DNA of 64,000 nucleotides, from positions 3,730,001 through 3,794,000 of the forward strand of contig NW_027118693.1 of NCBI RefSeq assembly GCF_036417845.1, written 5' to 3'. The position numbers and the translations under genes are program-made. A model generated the notes under the pieces. It saw nothing but the letters and a program-made list of their open reading frames with translations, was not told the origin of the DNA and did no database searches. This stretch comes from Apteryx mantelli. Taxonomy: Eukaryota > Chordata > Aves > Apterygiformes > Apterygidae. How positions within the stretch are numbered: position 1 is the stretch's first letter; each line of letters opens with the position of its first letter. Positions 11,753-23,780 of this stretch are shown here, one piece after another.

Positions 11753-12110
11753 GTGATTTGTGCGCAGGGTGGCAGAGTGGAGCTGTCGCATGATCTGGAG
11801 AGAGTCTTGCCAGGAGATGAAAGCCGTTTGCAGAAGACTGTTCTGTATGGAGTGATCACAGCGTAATCAAGGGACATGCGATTGGCCCAGGTGAGCTTCT
11901 CCTCTGTGGAGGTTTGCAGTTTTGAGATCCCTTGTGACTTGGTCCCAGATAGGGCAGCAGCAGGCACATCGATGCCATTTGTGCTTGAGAGGTGAGTCGT
12001 GGATCTGAATCTGGTAGGCCAACAGCATGCCTGTAGCTTTGGTGATGATGGTGAGGTGCCTTGTGTCTCAATGCCTCCTAAAGGGGGAGCAGGGCCATTG
12101 CTGCTGTTTC
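11753..12110 (+). repeat. Inverted duplication, left arm (partner 36965-37324)
   Basis: The reverse complement of this stretch matches 36965-37324 almost throughout. Matching words include GTGATCACTCCA, ACAGAACAGTCTTCTGCAAA and CTCTCCAGATCATGCGACAG on the partner's plus strand. The arm covers the edge of the satellite (last decayed monomers) and the adjoining non-satellite flank. The two arms face each other about 25 kb apart. Confidence 0.85.
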
Positions 12111-12504
12111 TGGTTCTGAGCCCACTTCTGCATGAGCACCTGGTAGACCAGCAGTATGGAGGTTAGTGCTGTTTGTGCTTCTGGGGATGGTGTGCCTCCG
12201 TCCATGCTAGGCCAGCAGCACACACATGGTTTGAGTGCAGAGTGTGAGGCTAATTATGTTTCAGTATTGAGAGGCCAGGGGTAGGCACATGGCTGCTGGT
12301 TTTGCTTGTGAGGTCACTATTTCCTTACGAACACATAGGCCATCAGAGGGCACGTGGCTTTGATGAAGCCTGTGAAGTCACTGCTTCCTGAGAACTGGAT
12401 AGGCAAGAAGGAAGCAATTTCCTTTGCCACAGAGTTAGAGCACTTGGGCATGTGTAATTAACAGGCAACAATGAGACACATTATTGCTGTCTGTGCTTCC
12501 GAGG
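11930..12504 (+). repeat. Decayed edge monomers of the 65-bp satellite
   Basis: Diverged monomers with recognisable anchors (altered TAGGCCAGCAG blocks, GTGAGGTCAC) grade into the homogeneous array. Divergence falls steadily from left to right. This is the normal picture for the edge of a satellite array, where unequal exchange does not homogenise the terminal copies. Confidence 0.75.
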
Positions 12505-12729
12505 TCACTTGTGCGTCACTGCCTGATAGGCCAGTGCTGGTAACATGGCAGCTGTTTGTGGTTGTGAGGTCAGTTGTGGCTGAGTGCCTGATAGGCCAGT
12601 GCTGGTCCTGTGGGTGCAGTTTGTGGTTGTGATGTCACTTGTGGCTGAGTGCCTGATAGGCCAGTGCTGGTGCTGTGGGTGGAGATTTTGTTTGTGATGT
12701 CACTTGTGGCTGAGTGCCTGATAGGCCAG

Positions 12730-15700
12730 TGCTGATTCTGTGGGTGGGGTTTGTGGTTGTGATGTCACTTGTGTCTCAGTGCCTGATAGGCCAGTGCTGG
12801 TCCTGTGAGTGCAGTTTGTGGTTGTGAGGTGACTTGTGGCTGAGTGCCTGATAGGCCATTGGTGGTCCTGTGGGTGGAGTTTTGGTTGTGATGTCACTTG
12901 TGGCTGAGTGCCTGATAGGCCAGTGCTGGTCCTGTGGGTGGGGTTTGTGATTGTGATGTCACTTGTGTCTCAGTGCCCGATAGGCCAGTGCTAGTCATGT
13001 GGCTGCAGTTTGTGGCTGTGATGTAACTTGTGTCTCAGTGCCTGATAGGCCAGTGCTGGTCCTGTGGGTGGAATTTTGGTTGTGAGGTCAGTTGTGGCTC
13101 AGTGCCTGATAGGCCAGTGCTGGTCCTGTGGGTGGAATTTTGGTTGTGAGGTCAGTTGTGGCTGAGTGCCTGATAGGCCAGTGCTGGTGCTGTGGGTGCA
13201 GTTTGTGTTTGTGATGTCACTTGTGGCTGAGTGCCTGATATGCCAGTGCTGGTCCTGTGGGTGGAGTTTGTGTTTGTGATGTCACTTGTGGCTGAGTGCC
13301 TGATAGGCCAGTGCTGGTGATATGGGTGGAGTTTGTGGTTGTGATGTCAGTTGTGGCTGAGTGCCTGATAGGCCAGTGCTGGTGATGTGGGTGCAGTTTG
13401 TGGTTGTGATGTCCCTTGTGGCTCAGTGCCTGATAGGCCAGTGCTGGTCACATGGCTGCAGTTTGTGGTTGTGATGTCACTTGTGGCTCAAGCCTGATAG
13501 GCCAGTGCTGGTTGTGTGGGTGCAGTTTGTGGTTGTGAGGTCACTTGTGGCTGAGTGCCTGATAGGCCAGTGCTGGTCCTGTGGGTGGAGTTTTGGTTGT
13601 GATGTCACTTGTGGCTGAGTGCCTGATAGGCCAGTGCTGGTCCTGTGGGTGGGGTTTTTGTTTGTGATGTCACTTGTGGCTGAGTGCCTGATAGGCCAGT
13701 GCTGGTTGTGTGGGTGCAGTTTGTGTTTGTGATGTCACTTGTGGCTGAGTGCCTGATAGGCCAGTGCTGGTGCTGTGGGTGGAGTTTGTGTTTGTGATGT
13801 CACTTGTGGCTGAGTGCCTGATAGGCCAGTGCTAGGCCCATGGCTGCTGTTTGTGTTTGTGATGTCACTTGTGGCTCAGTGCCTGATAGGCCAGTGCTGG
13901 TCCTGTGGGTGGAATTTTGGTTGTGAGGTCAGTTGTGGCTGAGTGCCTGATAGGCCAGTGCTGGTGCTCTGGGTGGAGTTTGTGGTTGTGATGTCACTTG
14001 TGGCTGTGTGCCTGATAGGCCAGTGCTGGTCCTGTGGGTGGAGTTTGTGGTTGTGATGTCACTTGTGGCTGAGTGCCTGATAGGCCAGTGCTGGTGCTGT
14101 GGGTGGGGTTTGTGTTTGTGATGTCACTTGTGGCTCAGTGCCTGATAGGCCAGTGCTGGTCCTGTGGTGGAGTTTGTGTTTGTGATGTCACTTGTGGCTG
14201 AGTGCCTGATAGGCCAGTGCTAGTGATGTGGGTGGAGTTTGTGTTTGTGAGGTCACTTGTGGCTCAGTGCTTGATAGGCCAGTGCTGGTCCTGTGGGTGC
14301 AGTTTGTGTTTGTGATGTCACTTGTTGGTCAGTGCCTGATAGGCCAGTGCTGGTGCTGTGGGTGGGGTTTGTGGTTGTGATGTCACTTGTGGCTGAGGGC
14401 CTGATAGGCCAGTGCTGGTCCTGTGGGTGGAGTTTTTGTTTGTGATGTCACTTGTGGCTGAGTGCCTGATAGGCCAGTGCTGGTCCTGTGGGTGGAATTT
14501 TGGTTGTGAGGTCAGTTGTGTCTCAGTGCCTGATAGGCCAGTGCTGCTGATGTGGGTGCAGTTTGTGATGTCACTTGTGGCTGAGTGCCTGATAGGCCAG
14601 TGCTGGTCCTGTGGGTGGATTTTGTGTTTGTGATGTCCCTTGTGGCTGAGTGCCTGATAGGCCAGTGCTGGTCCCATGGCTGCAGTTTGTGGTTGTGATG
14701 TCACTTGTGGCTGAGGGCCTGATAGGCCAGTGCTGGTGATGTGGGTGTAGGTTGTGGTTGTTAGGTCACTTGTGACTCAGTGCCTGATAGGCCAGTGCTG
14801 GTGCTGTGGTGCAGTTTGTGGTTGTGATGTCCCTTGTGGCTGAGTGCCTGATAGGCCAGTACTGGTGCTGTGGGTGGGGTTTGTGGTTGTGAGGTCACTT
14901 GTGGCTGAGTGCCTGATAGGCCAGTGCTGGTGCTGTGGGTGCAGTTTGTGGTTGTGATGTCCCTTGTGGCTGAGTGCCTGATAGGCCAGTGCTGGTCCTG
15001 TGGGTAGGGTTTGTGTTTGTGATGTCACTTGTGGCTGTGTGCCTGATAGGCCAGTGCTGGTGCTGTGGGTGCAGTTTGTGTTTGTGATGTCACTTGTGGC
15101 TGAGTGCCTGATAGGCCAGTGCTGGTGCTGTGGGTGGGGTTTGTGTTTGTGATGTCACTTGTGTCTCAGTGCCTGATAGGCCAGTGCTAGTCACGTGGCT
15201 GCAGTTTGTGTTTGTGATGTCACTTGTGGCTCAGTGCCTGCTAGGCCAGTGCTGGTGCTGTGGGTGGGGTTTGTGGTTGTGATGTCACTTGTGTCTGAGT
15301 GCCTGCTAGGCCAGTGCTGGTCCTGTGGGTGGGGTTTGTGTTTCTGATGTCCCTTGTGTCTCAGTGCCTGATAGGCCAGTGCTGGTCCCATGGCTGCAGT
15401 TTGTGTTTGTGATGTCACTTGTGGGTCAGTGCCTGATAGGCAAGTGTTGGTAATGTGGGTGGAATTTGTGTTTCTGATGTCACTTGTGGCTCAGTGCCTG
15501 ATAGGCCAGTGCTGGTGCTGTGGGTGCAGTTTGTGGCTGTGAGGTCACTTGTGGCTGAGTGCCTGATAGGCCAGTGCTGGTGCTGTGGGTGCAGTTTGTG
15601 GTTGTGATGTCACTTGTGGCTCAGTGCCTGATAGGCCAGTGCTGGTGCTGTGGGTGCAGTTTGTGTTTGTGATGTCAGTTTTGGCTCAGTGCCTGATAGG

Positions 15701-18700
15701 CCAATGCTGGTCCTGTGGGTGGGGTTTGTGGTTGTGATGTCACTTATGGCTGAGTGCCTGATAGGCCCGTGCTGGTCACATGGCTGTAGTTTGTGATTGT
15801 GATGTCAGTTGTGGCTCAGTGCCTGATAGGCCAGTGCTGGTGCTGTGGGTGCAGTTTGTGGTTGTGATGTCACTTGTGGCTGAGTGCCTGATAGGCCAGT
15901 GCTGGTGCTGTGGGTGGAGTTTGTGTTTGTGATGTCACTTGTGGCTCAGTGCCTGATAGGCCAGTGCTGGTGCTCTGTGTGCCGTTTGTGTTTGTGAGGT
16001 CATTTGTGTCTCAGTGCCTGATAGACCAGTGCTGGTGCTGTGGGTGGGGTTTGTGCTTGTTATGTCGCTTATGCCTCAGTGCCTAATAGGCCAGTGCTGG
16101 TCACATGGCTGCAGTTTGTGTTTGTGATGTCACTTGTGGCTCAGTGCCTGATAGGCCAGTGCTGGTCCTGTGGGTGCAGTTTGTGGTTGTGATGTCACTT
16201 GTGTCTCAGTGCCTTATACGCCCGTGCTGGTCACATTGCTGCAGTTTATGGTTGTGATGTCACTTGTGTCTCAGTGCCTGATAGGCCAGTGCTGGTGCTG
16301 TGGGTGCAGTTTGTGGTTGTGATGTCGCTTATGCCTCAGTGCCTGATAGGCCCGTGCTGGTCCTGTGGGTGGGGTTTGTGTTTCTGATGTCCCTTGTGTC
16401 TCAGTGCCTGATAGGCCAGTGCTGGTCCCATGGCTGCAGTTTGTGGTTGTGATGTCACTTGTGGCTGAGTGCCTGATAGGCCAGTGCTGGTGCTTTGGGT
16501 GCAGGTTGTGTTTGTCATGTCACTTGTGGCTGAGTGCCTGATAGGCCAGTGCTGGTGCTGTGGGTGCAGTTTTTGTTTGTGATGTCACTTGTGGCTGAGT
16601 GCCTGATAGGCCAGTGCTGGTGCTGTGGGTGCAGTTTGTGGTTGTGATGTCACTTGTGGCTCAGTGCCTGATAGGCCAGTGCTGGTGCTGTGGGTGCAGT
16701 TTTTGTTTGTGATGTCACTTGTGGCTGAGTGCCTGATAGGCCAGTGCTGGTGCTGTGGGTGGAGTTTGTGTTTGTGATGTCACTTGTGGCTGAGTGCCTG
16801 ATAGGCCAGTGCTAGGCCCATGGCTGCTGTTTGTGTTTGTGATGTCACTTGTGGCTCAGTGCCTGATAGGCCAGTGCTGGTCATTTGTCTGCTGTTTGTG
16901 GTTGTGAGGTCCCTTGTGGCTCAGTGCCTGCTAGGCCAGTGCTGGTCATGTGGCTGCTCTTTGTGGTTGTGATGTCAGTTGTGGCTCAGTGCCTTATAGG
17001 CCAGTGCTGGTCAGGTGTGTGCAGTTTGTGGTTGTGATGTCACTTGTGGCTGAGTGCCTGATAGGCCAGTGCTGGTGCTGTGGCTGCAGTTTGTGGTTGT
17101 GATGTGACTTGTGGCTCAGTGCCTGATAGGCCAGTGCTGGTGCTGTGTGTGCAGTTTGTGGTTTTGATGTCACTTGTGGCTGAGTGCCTGATAGGCCAGT
17201 GCTTGTGCTGTGGGTGCAGTTTGTGGTTGTGAGGTCACTTGTGTCTCAGTGCCTTATAGGCCCGTGCTGGTCACATTGCTGCAGTTTATGGTTGTGATGT
17301 CAGTTGTGGCTCAGTGCCTGATAGGCCAGTGCTGGTCCTGCGGGTGCAGTTTGTGGTTGTGATGTCGCTTATGCCTCAGTGCCTGATAGGCCCGTGCTGG
17401 TCCTGTGGGTGGGGTTTGTGTTTCTGATGTCCCTTGTGTCTCAGTGCCTGATAGGCCAGTGCTGGTGCTGTGGGTGCAGTTTGTGGTTGTGATGTCCCTT
17501 GTGGCTGAGTGCCTGATAGGCCAGTGCTGGTCCTGTGGGTGTGGATGTGGTTGTGATGTCCCTTGTGGCTGAGTGCCTGATAGGCCAGTGCTAGTCACGT
17601 GGCTGCAGTTTGTGGCTGTGATGTCACTTGTGTCTCAGTGCCTGATAGGTCAGTGCTGGTCCTGTGAGTGCAGTTTGTGGTTGTGAGGTCACTTGTGTCT
17701 CAGTGCCTGATAGGCCAGTGCTGATTTTGTGGGTGGGGTTTGTGGTTGTGATGTCACTTGTGTCTCAGTGCCTGATAGGCCAGTGCTGGTCCTGTGAGTG
17801 CAGTTTGTGGTTGTGAGGTGACTTGTGGCTGAGTGCCTGATAGGCCAGTGCTGGTCCTGTGGGTGGGGTTTGTGATTGTGATGTCACTTGTGTCTCAGTG
17901 CCCGATAGGCCAGTGCTAGTCATGTGGCTGCAGTTTGTGGCTGTGATGTAACTTGTGTCTCAGTGCCTGATAGGCCAGTGCTGGTCCTGTGGGTGGAATT
18001 TTGGTTGTGAGGTCAGTTGTGGCTCAGTGCCTGATAGGCCAGTGCTGGTGCTGTGGGTGCAGTTTGTGGTTGTGATGTCACTTGTGGCTGAGTGCCTGAT
18101 ATGCCAGTGCTGGTGCTGTGGGTGGAGTTTGTGTTTGTGATGTCACTTGTGGCTGAGTGCCTGATAGGCCAGTGCTGGTGATATGGGTGGAGTTTGTGGT
18201 TGTGATGTCAGTTGTGGCTGAGTGCCTGATAGGCCAGTGCTGGTGATGTGGGTGCAGTTTGTGGTTGTGATGTCCCTTGTGGCTCAGTGCCTGATAGGCC
18301 AGTGCTGGTCCCATGGCTGCAGTTTGTGGTTGTGATGTCACTTGTGGCTCAAGCCTGATAGGCCAGTGCTGGTTGTGTGGGTGCAGTTTGTGGTTGTGAG
18401 GTCACTTGTGGCTGAGTGCCTGATAGGCCAGTGCTGGTCCTGTGGGTGGAGTTTTGGTTGTGATGTCACTTGTGGCTGAGTGCCTGATAGGCCAGTGCTG
18501 GTCCTGTGGGTGGGGTTTGTGGTTGTGATGTCACTTGTGGCTGAGTGCCTGATAGGCCAGTGCTGGTCCTGTGGGTGGGGTTTGTGTTTGTGATGTCACT
18601 TGTGGCTGAGTGCCTGATAGGCCAGTGCTGGTCCTGTGGGTGGAATTTTGCTTGTGAGGTCAGTTGTGGCTCAGTGCCTGATAGGTCAGTGCTGGTGCTG

Positions 18701-21370
18701 TGGGTGCAGTTTGTGGTTGTGATGTCACTTGTGGCTGAGTGCCTGATAGGCCAGTGCTGGTGCTGTGGGTGGGGTTTGTGTTTGTGATGTCACTTGTGGC
18801 TGAGTGCCTGATAGGCCAGTGCTGGTCCTGTGGTGGAGTTTGTGTTTGTGATGTCTCTTGTGGCTGAGTGCCTGATAGGCCAGTGCTGGTGCTGTGGGTG
18901 GAGTTTGTGGTTGTGAGGTCACTTGTGGCTCAGTGCTTGATAGGCCAGTGCTGGTCCTGTGGGTGCAGTTTGTGTTTGTGATGTCACTTGTTGGTCAGTG
19001 CCTGATAGGCCAGTGCTGGTGCTGTGGGTGCAGTTTGTGGTTGTGATGTCACTTGTGGCTGACTACCTGATAGGCCAGTGCTGGTCCTGTGGGTGGAGTT
19101 TTGGTTGTGATGTCACTTGTGGCTGAGGGCCTGATAGGCCAGTGCTGGTGCTGTGGGTGCAATTTGTGGTTGTGATGTCACTTGTGTCTCAGTGCTTGAT
19201 AGGCCAGTGCTGGTGATGTGGGTGGAGTTTTTGTTTGTGATGTCACTTGTGGCTGAGTGCCTGATAGGCCAGTGCTGGTCCTGTGGGTGGAATTTTGGTT
19301 GTGAGGTCAGTTGTGTCTCAGTGCCTGATAGGCCAGTGCTGCTGATGTGGGTGCAGTTTGTGATGTCACTTGTGGCTGAGTGCCTGATAGGCCAGTGCTG
19401 GTCCTGTGGGTGGATTTTGTGTTTGTGATGTCCCTTGTGGCTGAGTGCCTGATAGGCCAGTGCTGGTCCCATGGCTGCAGTTTGTGGTTGTGATGTCACT
19501 TGTGGCTGAGGGCCTGATAGGCCAGTGCTGGTGATGTGGGTGTAGGTTGTGGTTGTTAGGTCACTTGTGACTCAGTGCCTGATAGGCCAGTGCTGGTGCT
19601 GTGGGTGCAGTTTGTGGTTGTGATGTCCCTTGTGGCTGAGTGCCTGATAGGCCAGTACTGGTGCTGTGGGTGGGGTTTGTGGTTGTGAGGTCACTTGTGG
19701 CTGAGTGCCTGATAGGCCAGTGCTGGTGCTCTGGGTGCAGTTTGTGGTTGTGATGTCCCTTGTGGCTGAGTGCCTGATAGGCCAGTGCTGGCCTGTGGGT
19801 AGGGTTTGTGTTTGTGATGTCACTTGTGGCTGTGTGCCTGATAGGCCAGTGCTGGTGCTGTGGGTGCAGTTTGTGGTTGTGATGTCACTTGTGGCTGAGT
19901 GCCTGATAGGCCAGTGCTGGTGCTGTGGGTGCAGTTTGTGGTTGTGATGTCACTTGTGTCTCAGTGCCTGATAGGCCCTTGCTGGTCACATGGCTTCAGT
20001 CTGTGATTGTGATGTCAGTTGTGTCTCAGTGCCTGATAGGCCAGTGCTGGTCCTGTGGGTGCAGTTTGTGGTTGTGATGTCACTTGTGTCTCAGTGCCTG
20101 ATAGGCCAGTGCTGGTCCCATGGCTGCAGTTTGTGGTTGTGATGTCAGTTGTGGCTCACTGCCTGATAGGCCAGTGCTGGTCCCATGGCTGCAGTTTGTG
20201 GTTGTGATGTCACTTGTGGCTGAGTGCCTGATAGGCCAGTGCTGGTGCTTTGGGTGCAGGTTGTGTTTGTCATGTCACTTGTGGCTGAGTGCCTGATAGG
20301 CCAGTGCTGGTGCTGTGGGTGCAGTTTTTGTTTGTGATGTCACTTGTGGCTGAGTGCCTGATAGGCCAGTGCTGGTGCTGTGGGTGCAGTTTGTGGTTGT
20401 GATGTCACTTGTGGCTGAGTGCCTGATAGGCCAGTGCTGGTGCTGTGGGTGCAGTTTTTGTTTGTGATGTCACTTGTGGCTGAGTGCCTGATAGGCCAGT
20501 GCTGGTGCTGTGGGTGGAGTTTGTGTTTGTGATGTCACTTGTGGCTGAGTGCCTGATAGGCCAGTGCTAGGCCCATGGCTGCTGTTTGTGTTTGTGATGT
20601 CACTTGTGGCTCAGTGCCTGATAGGCCAGTGCTGGTCATTTGTCTGCTGTTTGTGGTTGTGAGGTCCCTTGTGGCTCAGTGCCTGATAGGCCAGTGCTGG
20701 TCAGGTGTGTGCAGTTTGTGGTTGTGGTGTCACTTGTGGCTGAGTGCCTGATAGGCCAGTGCTGGTGCTGTGGCTGCAGTTTGTGGTTGTGATGTGACTT
20801 GTGGCTCAGTGCCTGATAGGCCAGTGCTGGTGCTGTGTGTGCAGTTTGTGGTTTTGATGTCACTTGTGGCTGAGTGCCTGATAGGCCAGTGCTTGTGCTG
20901 TGGGTGCAGTTTGTGGTTGTGAGGTCACTTGTGTCTCAGTGCCTTATAGGCCCGTGCTGGTCACATTGCTGCAGTTTATGGTTGTGATGTCAGTTGTGGC
21001 TCAGTGCCTGATAGGCCAGTGCTGGTCCTGCGGGTGCAGTTTGTGGTTGTGATGTCGCTTATGCCTCAGTGCCTGATAGGCCCGTGCTGGTCCTGTGGGT
21101 GGGGTTTGTGTTTCTGATGTCCCTTGTGTCTCAGTGCCTGATAGGCCAGTGCTGGTGCTGTGGGTGTGGATGTGGTTGTGATGTCCCTTGTGGCTGAGTG
21201 CCTGATAGGCCAGTGCTGGTCCTGTGGGTGTGGATGTGGTTGTGATGTCCCTTGTGGCTGAGTGCCTGATAGGCCAGTGCTAGTCACGTGGCTGCAGTTT
21301 GTGGCTGTGATGTCACTTGTGTCTCAGTGCCTGATAGGTCAGTGCTGGTCCTGTGAGTGCAGTTTGTGGT
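12730..21370 (+). repeat. Higher-order duplication: two copies of a roughly 4.9-kb satellite block
   Basis: Rare monomer variants recur in the same order. A CCCGATAGG variant is at 12976 and 17901, GCTGCTGATG at 14543 and 19338, GCAGGTTGTG at 16501 and 20256, and GTGGATGTGG at 17541 and 21230. Offsets are 4925, 4795, 3755 and 3689. The drops of 130 and 1040 are exact multiples of 65, which means the second copy lost whole monomers in register. Confidence 0.85.
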
Positions 21371-21890
21371 TGTGAGGTCACTTGTGTCTCAGTGCCTGAT
21401 AGGCCAGTGCTGGTTCTGTGGGTGCAGTTTGTGTTTGTGAGGTCACTTGTAGCTGAGTGCCTGATAGGCCAGTGCTGGTGCTGTGGGTGCAGTTTGTGTT
21501 TGTGATGTCACTTGTGGCTGAGTGCCTGATAGGCCAGTGCTGGTGCTGTGGGTGCAGTTTGTGGTTGTGGTGTCACTTGTGGCTGAGTGCCTGATAGGCC
21601 AGTGCTGGTCCTGTGGGTGGCGTTTGTGTTTGTGATGTCACTTGTGGGTCAGTGCCTGATAGGCCAGTGCTGGTCCCATGGCTGCAGTTTGTGGCTGTGA
21701 TGTCACTTGTGTCTCAGTGCCTGATAGGTCAGTGCTGGTCCTGTGAGTGCAGTTTGTGGTTGTGAGGTCACTTGTGTCTCAGTGCCTGATAGGCCAGTGC
21801 TGGTTCTGTGGGTGCAGTTTGTGTTTGTGAGGTCACTTGTAGCTGAGTGCCTGATAGGCCAGTGCTGGTGCTGTGGGTGCAGTTTGTTGT
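21331..21890 (+). repeat. Local 390-bp (6-monomer) duplication in the array
   Basis: The CTGATAGGTC variant followed by CCTGTGAGTG and then TTCTGTGGGTG monomers occurs at 21331 and again at 21721, exactly 390 bp (6 x 65) apart. Confidence 0.8.
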
Positions 21891-22740
21891 TGTGATGTCA
21901 CTTGTGGCTGAGTGCCTGATAGGCCAGTGCTGGTCCTGTGGGTAGGGTTTGTGGTTGTGATGTCACTTGTGGCTGTGTGCCTGATAGGCCAGTGCTGGTC
22001 CCATGGCTGCAGTTTGTGGTTGTGATGTCACTTATGGCTGAGTGCCTGATAGGCCCGTGCTGGTCACATGGCTGCAGTTTGTGTTTGTGATGTCAGTTGT
22101 GGCTCAGTGCCTGATAGGCCAGTGCTGGTGCTGTGGGTGCAGTTTGTGGTTGTGATGTCCCTTGTGTCTCAGTGCCTGATAGGCCAGTGCTGGTCCTGTG
22201 GGTGGGGTTTGTGGTTGTGATGTCACTTGTGTCTCAGTGCCTGATAGGCCAGTGCTGGTGCTGTGGGTGCAGTTTGTGTTTGTGAGGTCACCTGTGTCTC
22301 AGTGCCTGATAGGCCAGTGCTGGTGCTGTTGGTGGGGTTTGTGGTTGTGATGTCGCTTGTGTCTCAGTGCCTGATAGGCCAGTGCTGGTGCTGTGGGTGC
22401 AGTTTGTGGTTGTGATGTCACTTGTGGCTCAGTGCCTGATAGGCCAGTGCTGGTCCCATGGCTGCAGTTTGTGGTTGTGATGTCAGTTGTGGCTCAGTGC
22501 CTGATAGGCCAGTGCTGGTGCTGTGGGTGGAGTTTGTGTTTGTGATGTCCCTTATGTCTCAGTGCCTGATAGGCCAGTGCTGGTCCTGTGGGTGGAGTTT
22601 GTGTTTGTGAGGTCACTTGTGTCTCAGTGCCTGATAGGACAGTGCTGGTGCTGTGGGTGGAGTTTTGGTTGTGATGTCCCTTGTGGCTGAGTGCCTGATA
22701 GGCCAGTGCTGGTCCTGTGGGTGGAGTTTGTGGTTGTGAT

Positions 22741-23780
22741 GTCGCTTGTGGCTGAGTGCCTGCTAGGCCAGTGCTAGGTGCCTGGGTGCTGTTTATGGTT
22801 GTGATGTCACTTGTGGCTCAGTGCCTGATAGGCCAGTGCTAGGTGCCTGGCTGCTGTTTGTGGCTGTGATGTCACTTGTGGCTGAATGCCTGATGGGCCA
22901 GTGCTGGTCCTGTGGGTGCAATTTGTGGTTGTGATGTCACTTGTGACTCAGTGCCTGATAGGCCAGTGCTGGTGGTGTGGGTGCAATTTGTGGTTGTGAT
23001 GTCACTTGTGGCTGAGTGCCTGATAGGCCAGTGCTGGTCCTGTGGGTGGGGTTTGTGGTTGTGATGTCACTTGTGTCTGAGTGCCTGATAGGCCAGTGCT
23101 GGTGCTGTGGGTGCAGTTTGTGGTTGTGATGTCACTTGTGTCTGAGTGCCTGATAGGCCAGTGCTGGTGCTGTGGGTACAGTTTGTGTTTGTGATGTCCC
23201 TTGTGTCTCTGTGCCTGATAGGCCAGTGCTGGTGCTGTGGCTGCAGGTTGTGGTTGTGATGTCACTTGTGGGTCAGTGCCTGATAGGCCAGTGCTGGTGC
23301 TGTGGGTGGAGTTTGTGGTTGTGATGTCACTTGTGGCTCAGTGCCTGATAGGCCAGTGCTGGTCATGTGGGTGGAGTTTGTGTTTGTGATGTCACTTGTG
23401 GCTGAGTGCCTGATAGGCCAGTGCTGGTGCTGTGGGTGCAGTTTGTGGTTGTGATGTCACTTGTGGGTCAGTGCCTGCTAGGCCAGTGCTAGGTGCCTGG
23501 GTGCTGTTTGTGTTTGTGATGTCACTTGTGGCTCAGTGCCTGCTAGGCCAGTGCTAGGTGCCTGGGTGCTGTTTATGGTTGTGATGTCACTTGTGGCTCA
23601 GTGCCTGATAGGCCAGTGCTAGGTGCCTGGCTGCTGTTTGTGGCTGTGATGTCACTTGTGGCTGAATGCCTGATGGGCCAGTGCTGGTCCTGTGGGTGCA
23701 ATTTGTGGTTGTGATGTCACTTGTGACTCAGTGCCTGATAGGCCAGTGCTGGTGGTGTGGGTGCAATTTGTGGTTGTGAT
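22741..23780 (+). repeat. Local 780-bp (12-monomer) duplication in the array
   Basis: A run of distinctive monomers (GCTAGGTGCCTGGGTGC, GCTAGGTGCCTGGCTGC, GCCTGATGGGCC, GTGGTGTGGGTGCAA) occurs at 22741-23000 and recurs at 23521-23780. The offset is exactly 780 bp (12 x 65). Confidence 0.85.
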
